Source: Rhynchopus euleeides (lineage: Eukaryota > Euglenozoa > Diplonemea > Diplonemida > Diplonemidae). From it: a stretch of 64,000 nt of DNA. Below, in pieces: positions 17,946-29,100 of the stretch (within the stretch, counting starts at the first letter, position 1; each line of letters begins with the position of its first letter). The notes below the pieces were generated by a model that was not told the origin of the DNA, did not search any database, and saw nothing but the letters and a program-made list of their open reading frames with translations. The stretch covers positions 2,183,910 through 2,247,909 of the forward strand of contig OY723245.1 in assembly GCA_963210315.1 (NCBI GenBank). Direction: 5' to 3'. The position numbers and the translations under genes were made by a program.

Positions 17946-19080
17946 GGCTTCATAGGGGGTCAACTACACAAAAAAATACCCTCCCACATCGAGTTGCATG
18001 TTGCATCGCGTTGCACTTTGCGGAGGTGTGGCGAGGGGCTGTGTGAACGAAAAAGAATGAAAGAACGACGAGAAGTTTGAAAGAAAAAATTGCGGTGTGG
18101 CTGGCCATCCTCTCCCTCTCCCCTCTCTCTCCCCTTTGGCACAGATGTTGTAAGAACTCTCGCAGAATACCGCGAGCATCCTAAATCAGCCAAAACCACG
18201 CCATCGGGTCTTGCCATCCATGGGCCCCGATGCCATCACGCATCTGAGCTCACACACATCAACTTGATATCTATCTGTCCACGCCGTCTATTTGAGGGTC
18301 TTCACTCTGCGTCAAAACTGCCCGGGCAAAGCTCGCCTCCCTGCAGTTTGGAGCGAAGGCCACAAAAGGCATCCTGTTGTCTTCCAACCAACCTTCTTGC
18401 CATACCATACTGCTGCTGTCGGACAAGGCGGCATGCCCCCCTTTCCGCCCCTCTCTTGTATCTATATCTTTCGATGCCATTCCCTCTCTCGACTCGCATT
18501 GCAAAGCTGGACACCCGTGGAGACACTGGAGTGGATCTGCCTCCGCATGGAGGCTGCCCCCCGACTGGGGAGGTGCGGAGGTCCTGTGTCTGCCGCGAGT
18601 GGCATCCACAGTGAGATGCGACTCGCACACGCCTTGCCAACTATTTTCTCCCCGATTCGGTGAGGGTATAGCGCGCGCCATGGGCCTGGTAGAAAAGAGG
18701 AGGGTGACCAGAAGGGCCGTGCGCTGGTGTATCGGGGGGGGCATCAATGTGGTGCTGGTGTGTGACAGCCAGCGAGAGGCCATGTGGAGGGTTCGGCTTT
18801 TTTGTGTTGGCGCCGGAGAATATGCCGCCAAACGATATGGTAAAGAAAATGGTAATCAGGGATGCTGGCGGGCGCACTACCCCACCCCCCATCCCAACCC
18901 ATTGTCTTTGCATGCTGCGGGTGTGAATACCAACAGCCTGTTCTGCCACCCCACACACATACACACACCCGCCTCCTGAGCAGAGCATACAACGCGCGCG
19001 CCCTTCGGCGAACCCACACCACCCTCTTGCTCTCTCTCGCCAGCAGCACCGCCTGCTTCGCGTCTTCTGATCATACACGT
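17946..19080. other. Intergenic stretch upstream of the ankyrin gene
   Basis: No supported ORF. It includes pyrimidine-rich and CA-rich runs near 18,110-18,135 and 18,940-18,975. Confidence 0.4.
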
Positions 19081-19106
19081 TGCAAGTGAGTTTGTGTGCA
19101 GGCCCG

Positions 19107-19889
19107 ATGGAGCTCGCCGTGGTGATGGGCCTTGAGACGACCGCTGTTCAGATGCCCAGCGAGGTGTCGCTCACTGCGGTGAAGCAGGCAGTGCTGCTGG
19201 GCATGTCAGGCTCGCTGCAGCATGAGGACGACTTCGACCTCCGTGGAGTCACCGGGGATGCGGCTGGCCTGACCATTGGCGATGACACTGATGCGGCAGG
19301 GCTCTGCAACGGTGACCGCGTCGAAGTGATTGCCAGCACGCACGCCCTGGCTGTGGCAGCGCTGCGGGAAGTGAATGTGGCAGTGTCGGTGGGGTCGCTG
19401 CACCACGCCGCCACCAACGGGCAGGAGGAGCATGTCGGGCACCTGCTGTCTGCAGGCATTGCTGTCGATGCGCAGAACAGCATGCGCCAGACCGGGCTCA
19501 TGATGGCCACCATGAATGGCCATGTCGGCACATGCGAGCTGCTCATCTCCCGCGGCGCGAATGTCAATGCTGTTGACATCGTGCGGCGCAGCAGCCTCAT
19601 GTGGGCCTGCAAGCGGGGTCACATCGCCATTGCCCGCCTCCTCCTGGACCATGGTGCCGACCCCACCGCCGCTGACAGCGTGCGTCGTGTCACCAGCCTT
19701 GTCCGTGCCTCTGAAGAAGGCTTCGTGGATATCGTCAAACTTCTCCTGGAGCGGGGTGCTGCCAAGACCGGCAACCGCAAGCGCAAAATCAAGGCTGAGG
19801 CGCCGCCCACAGACTCTGCAGCAGCCGCAGCTGATGCCCCCGCCTGTGCCGCTGTCGGTGTGGCGAGCTCTGCGGGTTGCAGTGTGTGA
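19107..19889 (+). CDS. UBL-like N-terminus plus ankyrin repeats (260 aa)
   Basis: Residues 1-75 (starting MELAVVMG, ending NGDRVEV) have the spacing of a ubiquitin-like fold. This resembles the start of the WD40 protein at 56,664; it is inference, not a clear match. Residues about 95-225 form four ankyrin repeats with conserved cores such as LHHAATNGQ, TGLMMATMNGHVGTCELLIS and LLLDHGAD. A basic KRKIK patch that could serve nuclear import and an Ala-rich tail follow. It is probably an adaptor protein. The start is chosen because the CAG at 19,099-19,101 fits an acceptor site and the ATG follows 5 nt later. The GTGAGT just upstream would leave an intron of only about 20 nt, so a cis intron there is unlikely. 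Confidence 0.8.
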   Translation: MELAVVMGLETTAVQMPSEVSLTAVKQAVLLGMSGSLQHEDDFDLRGVTGDAAGLTIGDDTDAAGLCNGDRVEVIASTHALAVAALREVNVAVSVGSLHHAATNGQEEHVGHLLSAGIAVDAQNSMRQTGLMMATMNGHVGTCELLISRGANVNAVDIVRRSSLMWACKRGHIAIARLLLDHGADPTAADSVRRVTSLVRASEEGFVDIVKLLLERGAAKTGNRKRKIKAEAPPTDSAAAAADAPACAAVGVASSAGCSV

Positions 19890-22469
19890 GGCGAGTGCAC
19901 TTGAGGGTTCATTGGCAAACCAAATGATGGATCGCTCCTTTCGTGACAGTGATCCGAATATAGCTGAGAGTAGTTGTGCGGCGTGCCTGGGTGTGCCATG
20001 ATTCTCAACAGGGCACACCAGACGTGTCCGGCCGTCGAAGGCAGTCGCGCTCAGGACTGCCGGCTGACAGCACCCTTTTCTTTGTTCCGTCTGTCTGGTC
20101 TCTCTGTTACGTATTGCCCATCGCTTTGATTTCAGTAGAATCTCTGAATTCCATGCCTTGTCTCTTTCTTTCCCTCTCCCACTGGCTTTTTCAAAGCAGG
20201 TCATGATGCGAAAGCTCCCGGAATGCTTCCGACGGCCCTGCCCTTTCTTGCGTCGATCTCTCGTGGTATACGCCATACCCAGATGAATGAAGCAGGTGAT
20301 TCGAACAACGTATGCTACTATCGCCGGAAGCTGCATCCACGCTTGCGGGTGAAAAATACGCAAGAACTCAAACGAAACATACTTGACATCCTGTGAGAAC
20401 AAGAGTGTCGCAACATATTTTTTGCACCACGTGCCATCCTTTTTCGCGCATCAACAATTTGATCGTCGGAACAGACATATCCCAGAAAGGGGCCCCTCCC
20501 CCCGCCCCCCGCCCCACTGCTACGACTGTCCAGTCAAAACACGGAAGTTGCCCGATTTTCCCGTGCTTTACGAAAGTGGCAGTTTCTCCAGGATTACCCC
20601 ATCCCCACTCCCAAAGGTGAGCTGCCTCACAACACTGGTGAAGTGTATACACGGCGAATGCTCTACACATAGAAGCCGTGTGTGTGCGTGCGGAGAGAAT
20701 TCGTTCCACCCAAGTTTGGCCCACACAGCGCCTGACCTTTTTTTCTTGCATGGCAGCTGCCGCGGTGGATGTTATACATGACCCCCGCGCTGTCCCTCGG
20801 CACACTTTGACTGTCATGGCGAAACCGTCATACAAATGTCATGTGGCCCGGAAGAACCCGAAGCCGGTGTTCCCCTTTCCGATGGGCGACCTGGGAAGTC
20901 GGCCAGCTATTGATCACCCGAGTCCAGAAGAGGATTCGAACCGAGACCCAGCCCCCATCGCAAACCTGGCCATGGTGCGCGAGATGTGTTAATTGCCTTG
21001 TGGAATTGCGTGGCGCGCTCTCCCTCGCGAGAGCCCCCTGACAGCCCGTTCAGTCCTCTGCGATGACATGCGGTGGCACTCCCGCCACCGCTGTCAGCCC
21101 CTCCCTCCTCGTCCCGTTCTTGTGTCCCCCCCGCCTCGTGCTGGCATGTTGTGGTCGATGGTGGGGAGGGGGTTTTGCTGTCAAGAAGACGAAGCCGTAG
21201 TAATATGATTCTGAATGTGACGCTATGTATGGTGCCCATCCGATGGTCGGCTTCTTCAGCGTGGTTGACTCTTTTTGTTCTTTCTTTGAGGTTGCCAGGT
21301 GGAATCTGCAACAAGGGGGGGGGGGGGGGGGGCTTTTTATTGGTACGATTGCCGATACACACATACACAGAACGCGGACTGTGAGTCCCGAGGATCACCC
21401 TGATGACGTGGGTCCGCAATCCTGATTTCGTGCCTCGTGCCAATGTCATCCGTCAAACATCTGCAAGCATTGTTCGTGTGTTTCATGCGATCGACGATAA
21501 TCCACGGCCCTCTTTTAATGCGTTTGTTCTGCACGGCTTCCTCAGCTGCGATACGCCTTATGTTTTTGCTTGTGTTCAGGGGCGCCCGTGTCCCGTGGAC
21601 ATGGAATCAAGAGCGCGTGGTCGGTGCGCCATTCAAACACACCACTGCGCTAATTTATGTGTGTATCCACTCTGGGACAGTCTCATGTTCACACCATTCT
21701 TCTCCTGAATATTTGCTGCAATTTGTCTCAGGTTACGGGAACACAGCGGTTGACAGCGCACGTATGTACTGTACTCGTACACGCACAGGTGCGCACAATG
21801 AATACCCTTTGGCTCCGCCCTTCCTTCACATTTGCACGACACACAGTTTCACTGGCTGTGCTCCGATCCACGCCCCCCTCCTCCGTGCGTGTTGTTGGGT
21901 GTGACCCATCTTGGTGACGATTTGCCGCATGCCATGTCACTGCATGTCTCAACCAGCACAACCATTCACTGGAGAGTGAACGAGACGCCTGCGTGATGTT
22001 GTGTTAAAAATCCACAGCCTCGGCGGGCGCCCAAACCCCCCTTTTCGTCTTCTGCAGTCTGCAGTCATTTGCCGACAGCCTCTCCTGCATTGAATCCGGT
22101 ATTGCCACTTGTGTTCCAAGGGGGGCGATCCTCAAAAGCCCTGAAAACTTACAACCTTATTGCCGGCCGATCCTCCGCCCTGTGTCATATCTGTGTCAGC
22201 CTTGGCGCCGTGCTCACTTTTCTGTGCTTGTGAGCTCAGCCCCGCCCCACCCACTATTTCGGTAGTCTTTTCGGGCCCCTGTCAGTGCACAAAGAGAGCC
22301 CGCTTGGGGTTTCCCTATTTTTGTCACATAAGACCAAGCCTTCCTGTGTCCAGGAGCTCAGAATCGTCCAAAAGACAGATAAGAGAGTGGACGTGCGAAC
22401 AATGTACACACTCTGAAACCGTGTTGGCAGCCACAGGCTGTTGTGACCCCCCCCCCCCCCCCAGCTATA
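19890..22469. other. Intergenic stretch, no gene seen
   Basis: Small ORFs only. It contains a 17-nt G-run near 21,317-21,333. A TTCGAATCC motif at about 20,932 was considered and rejected as a tRNA T-arm. CAGCGCACGTATG at 21,755 repeats a sequence near 17,514. Confidence 0.45.
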
Positions 22470-22512
22470 GGGAGATTTGCTTTTCCATTCCCTCTCGACG
22501 ATCAAACCCCCC
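22470..22512. repeat. 43-bp dispersed repeat, intergenic copy
   Basis: It starts GGGAGATTTGCTTTTCC and contains CTCTCGACGATCAAACCCCC. It nearly matches 29,310-29,352, which lies inside the second copine intron. C-tracts flank it. The stretch from here to 22,993 has no gene. Confidence 0.7.
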
Positions 22513-22993
22513 CCCCCAGCTATGTGAGTGTGTGGGGCAGTGGATGCATCAGCAGAGTTCGCTTGGTGCAACTACTCCACACAACGTCCTACACATAACG
22601 GATCCGTGCGATTGTGAGGGGATGGCGGTCTGACCCCCTCTGAAGCTGGCGGTTGCCAGCCCTTGATACACCAACGAACAAAGTATAGCGAACGAAAACA
22701 GGTAAGAAAACATGGCCCTCTCAGAAGCTGCTAGGTGCAAAAGTCGTTCAACCGAATGAGGGGTGTCGGTGTCTTTGCTTTGAATTTGGGGTTATTTTAT
22801 GTGGGGCGGGGGGTGGGGGGTGTGTGTTGGGGGGTGGGGATTCAGGTTTTGTTTCCCTGGGTTCTGCCGAGGTGTTTTCTCTGCAGCCCCCGAGCTTTTT
22901 TGCCCCTCCTCCAAGTATATCTGGCCATGTGATGCAAGACGGTGTCAACAGTATATCCAACAAGAACAGAACCCACCGGGGGGGGGGGGGGTA

Positions 22994-24140
22994 GGGGGGG
23001 TCAAATGGGGGTGACAAACACGATTTTTCAAAAAACCGGCGCAGAGGCCCCAAAGCCCCCGTAAACCCTCCAAACCCCCCCAGATCGGTCCGGAAACCCA
23101 TCGAACCCCACTTTTCCACCATTCCGGGCACCTCAGGTGCCCGAATTGGGGTACCTAAATTTTGTGCCACCGTTTGGTACCGTACAGTGCCACTGTGTGG
23201 GAGGTTGGAAAAGAAAATGCCCCAACACACCACATCTGAGGGTTGCAATGCATGTTGCTTGCCAACCACGTCATCCGGTGGGTGTCAGGCGCTATGTAGG
23301 TGGCATTAGCCAGGTCTTCGATGTGTTCTGGCTTGTATATATACCTCCCTGCCTGCGGCACAGGCACTGCCTTTGTCCCCCACACCAGCCACAGAGAGCG
23401 TATTGTACTCGGTCCACGGTTGCTGATTCATTGTGATGCGTTGTATCCTCGAGTGAACGTCACACACTAGTGGCACCACCACCCGCCATCCGAGAGCTGT
23501 ATTGACTTTGCGCGCTTCCGTTGTATTCACCTCGCCACGCATATTGCACCGTTCAGTACCAGTGCTCTTGGGCCAGGCAAAGTAGACCGCAGCAACTACC
23601 AATTCTGGCACAATGGGTACCACGACAGCGCACTTCATGTGTTCCCGGAATGTACAGCTCGTGTTGCAACAGTCGTTGTCAACACATCCCGGTTGTGGAG
23701 CACTGCTGCACAGGAATCACACGACCATCTGGACTGTTCCGTACCTACAGGCAGCCTCCCGGTGCATGGTGGCAGGGAGGTATATATACAAGCCAGAACA
23801 CATCGAAGACCTGGCTAATGCCACCTACATAGCGCCTGACACCCACCGGATGACGTGGTTGGCAAGCAACATGCATTGCAACCCTCAGATGTGGTGTGTT
23901 GGGGCATTTTCTTTTCCAACCTCCCACACAGTGGCACTGTACGGTACCAAACGGTGGCACAAAATTTAGGTACCCCAATTCGGGCACCTGAGGTGCCCGG
24001 AATGGTGGAAAAGTGGGGTTCGATGGGTTTCCGGACCGATCTGGGGGGGTTTGGAGGGTTTACGGGGGCTTTGGGGCCTCTGCGCCGGTTTTTTGAAAAA
24101 TCGTGTTTGTCCACGTAAAAGGGTGGCATTTGACCCCCCC
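22994..24140. mobile_element. 1,147-bp foldback DNA transposon, copy 1
   Basis: The outer ends are GGGGGGGTCAAATG with TA on both sides (22,992-22,993 and 24,141-24,142). Two 341-bp arms (23,013-23,353 and 23,771-24,111) are exact inverted copies as far as I can check. The outermost ends differ by a short indel. The 417-bp centre holds a 110-codon ORF on the minus strand (23,306-23,638) that runs into an arm and has no transposase motif. The element is non-autonomous, and TA duplication fits Tc1/mariner-type mobilisation. Copy 2 is at 40,877-42,023. Confidence 0.88.
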
Positions 24141-24762
24141 TAGGGGGGGGGGGGGACGTGTCGAATGAAAACATATGCCCGATCTCGGCATCCTTGAAAA
24201 CGTGATAGTTGCCCGCGTGTTTCAAAACCCCTCCCCCTCGGGGGGCTTTCTTTAAAACCATGACAAAAAAAACCACTACCAGCTCCTCCCCAATTCTTCC
24301 CGACCTGCTGATAACGGCGCTCCGCCCTGGCCATCCCGCATGCCAGCCAAAATCAACCAAACCCCGTACAGGACAGAGCCCGACACAGCGGCCCCTCTAC
24401 ACAAAGGGGCTGCTGGAAGCACAGGCAAGACAATCGTCCAAAATGGGTGGGGGGCATTTTCTGCTCTGTGCCACACCGTGTGTCAGAACTGTGTCACTTT
24501 GCAGCCGGTCGTCACGGCTCGCCTGTTTGGGGTGATTCGGCCTCACGAATCGTTCAAACCTAACAGACCTCTCTTCCCTTGGAGGAGGCATGTCGTTCCT
24601 TTTTTTGCAGAGCCTTTTGTCGCAATTGGTCGCTATATCTTGTGTTGTCTCAATTCAACACGCCAGACTCACGGCTGTGTCGGCCTTCAATATCGCAAGG
24701 TACCCCAAGGTACCGAACTGCGGTTATTGCCGCATTGCCGCACCCATCCCAGACAGGGGGGC

Positions 24763-24849
24763 GGGGTCTTCGCTCAGAAGTGCAGGACAGTGAGTCGCCT
24801 CACAAAAGGGGGACAAGCTGACACAGTTTGACACAGAGCGAAGGCCCCC
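24763..24849. mobile_element. Foldback MITE, about 87 bp
   Basis: It begins GGGGTCTTCGCTC and ends GAGCGAAGGCCCCC. Interior AAGTGCAGGACAGTGAG resembles the interior of the 109-bp MITEs and of 17,148-17,298. It is a diverged member of the same end type. The target duplication is unclear. Confidence 0.55.
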
Positions 24850-26135
24850 AGGAGCCTCTCAAACCCAACGCGTTTGGCTGTCGGGTCCCACCGAGCCGTA
24901 TTTTATATGAACCCACCCGCAAGCCCCCCTGGGGCATACGGTGGATCGCGAGATACAATATGGCGGTTGCATGCAATATCAGTGACGCTCCGTGAGGGGG
25001 CCTCCTTCCCCTTGGGACCATACGTGTGCCGTTGGTTTCATCAAGCTCTTGGGGGAGGAGGAGGAGGAGCCGTGGGGTGCTTTGCACTGCCAAAGCTGAT
25101 CGCCACACCTGAAGAGCAACCGGGTGGTGTGGCGAGGTGTTTTGTTCTTCCACACCCCCTTTGCCGTGTTATCGGGTTTGCAAAAAGTATACCGACAGGA
25201 GTGTGTGTGCCTTGCCCCCCGTCTTTTCTCGTCTCAGGGGATGTTCGTCGATGTTGAAAAAACCTGCTGCATTTTTTCCCCACGGAAAAAAGACTCGTGA
25301 TCAGAGCGTTCGTTGTCCTGCGCAGCACGCACTTTGCAGAGGCCCCGTTTGGGCAATGTAATAACGCAAATCACCTCCCGCGCTATACAGCTTGTGGTGT
25401 GTCGTGTCCAGTGGGGATTGCATCAACGGCGGGGGGAGGACAGCGGTCTTCTCGGCTTACTAAAACACGTACACCGGCACGGAATATGTTTCCAATCAAA
25501 ACAGCTGACGCCCCCTCCCTCACAAAACCCCTCTGCTTCCTGGCTTCATTCGATGGTGTCTTGTTGTGTCTCGGGCAGAACTCCTGCTGCAGAGTGCTGA
25601 AGGCATCGAGTGGCCGGACTCCTCATGCCCCCGCAGCTCCCCCCAACATATGCAAGGTGTATGCTGTTTCGTGATGTGTCTCCAGACCACCACCCCGCCA
25701 GCCTCCACTGTAGACACGATGCACCAAGGCACGCCACCCCCACTCATCAGGTGCGGCAGCTCAGCCGACGCATACACAGGAGGTGGGGCCCCCATCTCTC
25801 CAAAGGGAGGGGGGGGTTTGAGTTCTCCAACCAGCAGCCTCTCTCTCTTCCCTACGGCCTGCTGTAGAGGGACTCTTCCCCCGACCACCCCCCCTCCCCC
25901 TCCCCTTACCCACCCCCCCCCCCCCCCCAGCCCAGACAATGCGGAGTCATCGTTTTGCGATCCCGCCGCGGCAAAGATAGCCAGTTCCCCACCATACCTC
26001 ACCCCCACCCACCCCTTGTCTTCGTCATTCATCGCGAGTAAGGGTGAGCAACACCTTGAAATCCCTTCGGCTTCTACCCCGCCACCCCCCCCTACCCCTG
26101 GTTGAGGCGAGGAAGGGAGGGGGTGCGGCGACAGG
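24850..26135. other. Intergenic stretch upstream of the copine-like gene
   Basis: No gene was recognised. It contains a long C-rich block at 25,890-25,930 and a pyrimidine tract (about 26,070-26,100) ending in GAG at 26,104-26,106. A CAG lies at 26,132-26,134, just before the start codon. Confidence 0.45.
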
Positions 26136-29100
26136 ATGGCATCCTCGACCTACCCCCCGGAGGGCCAGGGCTTCGCGGGGCTGCCCCCCACAGCCCCCGC
26201 TCCCGGCGTGTCCGTCACCGCGGAAGAGATGTCGGACATCCAACGGAGGCTGAGCCTGTCGATGGAGGCGCTGGAGATCGGGGGGTTTTCCCACGGGGCC
26301 GCAGCGCCCCACGACGGGGAGGACGGGGATATGGGGTTCCCTGTGACGGTGCAGGTGCCCAGCCCCACGGCTGCTGCTGCGGGAGGGTCTGGGCAACGGC
26401 GGAGCCAGCTGGGGGGCATGCAGATCCCTGAGGATATGGAGATGCTCCGCGAGACTCCGTCGCACAACGCGCAGCTGGCAGACCCGAAGGGGTCGAGGCT
26501 GGACCGTTTTGTGAGGGAACAGTCAACCTCCGTGCAGTTCAACGAGGAGGACGAGGTTCACGACGCCTGCCATGCCCCACTCCCCGACGAGCTCGACTGC
26601 CAGCCAACAGAGATAGACCTCGCCTATGCGGAGCTCCGCCTCCGAGATGGCGCGCACCGCCCATACCCCTACCTCCTGGACACCGTGCGGATATTCAGCT
26701 ACACCAAACTGCGCTTCTACAGAAAGGGCTCATTGTCTAAATATGTCGGGGAGATCTGCCTCTTCGGCGCGACAATCCACCGCCCTGACCCTCTCCGCCC
26801 TATCGTTCATCTGAAGGTGCCGAATTTTACATACTACCTGCATGCCAGGACGCGAGATGAGGAGGACTCTTTAGTGACCCGGATAGGGAAGTGGATCAGT
26901 GTTGCAAACCTCCCCTACACCAACCGGCATACCATATTTGTGACAATAGCTGTGGAGACCAGCGAGAGGGAGAGGCGGTCGTTATCCTCCGTAGGGGAGG
27001 AGAAGACAAAGGGTTATGTGAAGGAGGGCCTGGTGAAGATAACCAACGGGCAGGAGAGGGCCTGGTCGTGCAGCCAGCGGACCAAATTCTCCGTGCTCTA
27101 CCTGGAGGTGCGGACGGACCTGCATCAGGAGCTGAAGCTGTCGTTTGACCACACACAGCTGGGGCTGCTGTCGCACTCCCACCCTTTGCGGATTTCGGAT
27201 ATTCTGGGGTATCACTCTGGGGCAGCGCATGGGACTCTGAACATCCAGCTGTTTGAGAGGAGCCGAAAGCATGCAGGTGTGATGAAAATCTCGTGGGACA
27301 TCGCCCCCGAGAGGTACCTCAAGCTGATGATCTCCGGGTCAAACGTGTGGCGGAAGGATTTCGTCCGCCCCGACCCGTTCTTCCGCATCAAGAAACACTC
27401 CTCCAACGGGCAGTCAACCGTGATCTACCGCTCTGAGGCTTATAAAAACGTCGCCCACCCTGAGTTCCTCCCTATCCAGCTCTCCGTGACACCTGCATAT
27501 GTCACAAAGTCTGGTATGGAGTGCGACAAACACTATGTGATGATACCCTGCGTCGACGACCCTCCTCCGAGTGGAGGTGCGCATCACCATGGGGAGGCTG
27601 GGGGAAGTGCGGAGCTGCCGCTTGTCGACTGGGTGAGCGAGATTGTCACCGCGGGGGACGAGAAGTCGGAGGCGAATAAGAAGCTGAACCTGCTGCGCGT
27701 GATGGAGGGCGAGTTTGGCAGGGCACGCGGGGGGGACACGGACACGGCGGAGATAACGCGGCGCATCGTATCGGAGGTGGAGAAATCCTCAAAGGGGAAA
27801 CGATCCATCAACGACAACGACGCGTGCTGGTCTACCGTGTCCCTCTCCGATACCCTCACGCTGGAATTCTGGGATAACAACATATCGAGATCCAGGCGGC
27901 TCACAAAACCCTGCCTCATCGGCACGCTGGAGATCACACTCCGCTCCATTCTCGGTGAGCTCGACTTGCAGGTGGAAGAGTGTGGGGAGTTAGGGCATTC
28001 CTCCCAGATATTCCGCTTGGTTCGGTCTGCCAGATATAACGACGACGAGCCCCCAGCCTCGGAGGTGACTCGTGGGTTTGGTCTTCTCGCGAAGAGTGGC
28101 ATGGGGAGGCAGGGGCGCGGTGGGGACTGCAGCAACGCCCAGTCGACTGTGCTGCCCACCCCGGAGGCAAGGATGCGGGCTCTGGAGTCGAAGATTAAGC
28201 TGCACAGCGTGTCGCTTAACGAGAGGGCTTCCTTCCTCCACTTCATCAAAGGGAAGTGGTGTGCCGAGATTGTGATGTGCGTCGACTTCACCCAGGGCGC
28301 ACAGCAGCACCACCGGCAGAGCCGCATCGTCCCCTCCTGGAACATCTTCCAGATGCTGATGACGCACTGCATGTCCTTCCTCAGCCCCTACACAGGGCGG
28401 GGCGCGGCAGATCTCTATGGCTTTGCCGGGGTGCAACCCTCAGGGGAGTTCCAGGTGTTCCCTATACACAGGCACACTGGACCCTCAGGGGCGAAGCCTG
28501 AAGCTCCTGATCCTTCCAAGCGGGGGCGGATGCACATGGGGAGTGTGGTGGGGCTGGAGGATGAGGATGACTGTGATGACGATAAGCCTCATGCCGGGAT
28601 CGAGGCGCCGGCGCGGGTTGGATCTGTGGGGGACCACCAGGCGACCGATCTGGTGGGGAACGCGCTGCAGCTGGGGTACAGCCGGGCGAAGGAGCAGATG
28701 TCGCGGCTGTTCGACACATCCCTGCCGGTGTTTCTGCTGCCGGTGATCCGCACAGCGGCTTCGCGTGTGAGGGAGATCGCGCGCAACCGCACCGCAACCG
28801 TGGCTTCCACTACGGAGAAATTTTTTGAAGCGCTTGCCAACTTCAAGGATGGGGTCAACAGCAGCGGTGAGGAATCGTCGATCCCCGTGTCACCCGTGTC
28901 GCCCGGACAGAGGAGCAGCAAGCACAGCAAGTATCCCCTCTCCCTGCTGCAGATGGCTTCCTACCTCGATAAGTCGCCCCTGCATACGTTTGGCATCGGC
29001 ATCGTCATGATAGGCAGTGCTAAGGTATGCCCCTGCGAATAAAGCGGCAAAGCCTGCAGCGCAATGTGATTTTTGCAGATTTCTTCTGCTTGCGTTCTGC

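Noticed and set aside
19088..19101. A cis intron of about 20 nt before the ankyrin gene start (GTGAGT...GTGCAG)
   Set aside because: Far shorter than any other intron here, and the donor is not GTATG. The AG alone is kept as a possible acceptor.
20915..21035. tRNA-like T-arm (GGTTCGAATCC on the minus strand)
   Set aside because: Only two of five T-stem pairs form and no D-arm or anticodon arm fits upstream.
23306..23638. The 110-codon ORF of the 1,147-bp element as a transposase
   Set aside because: No catalytic motif. Half of it lies in the inverted arm, and it is too short for a known transposase.
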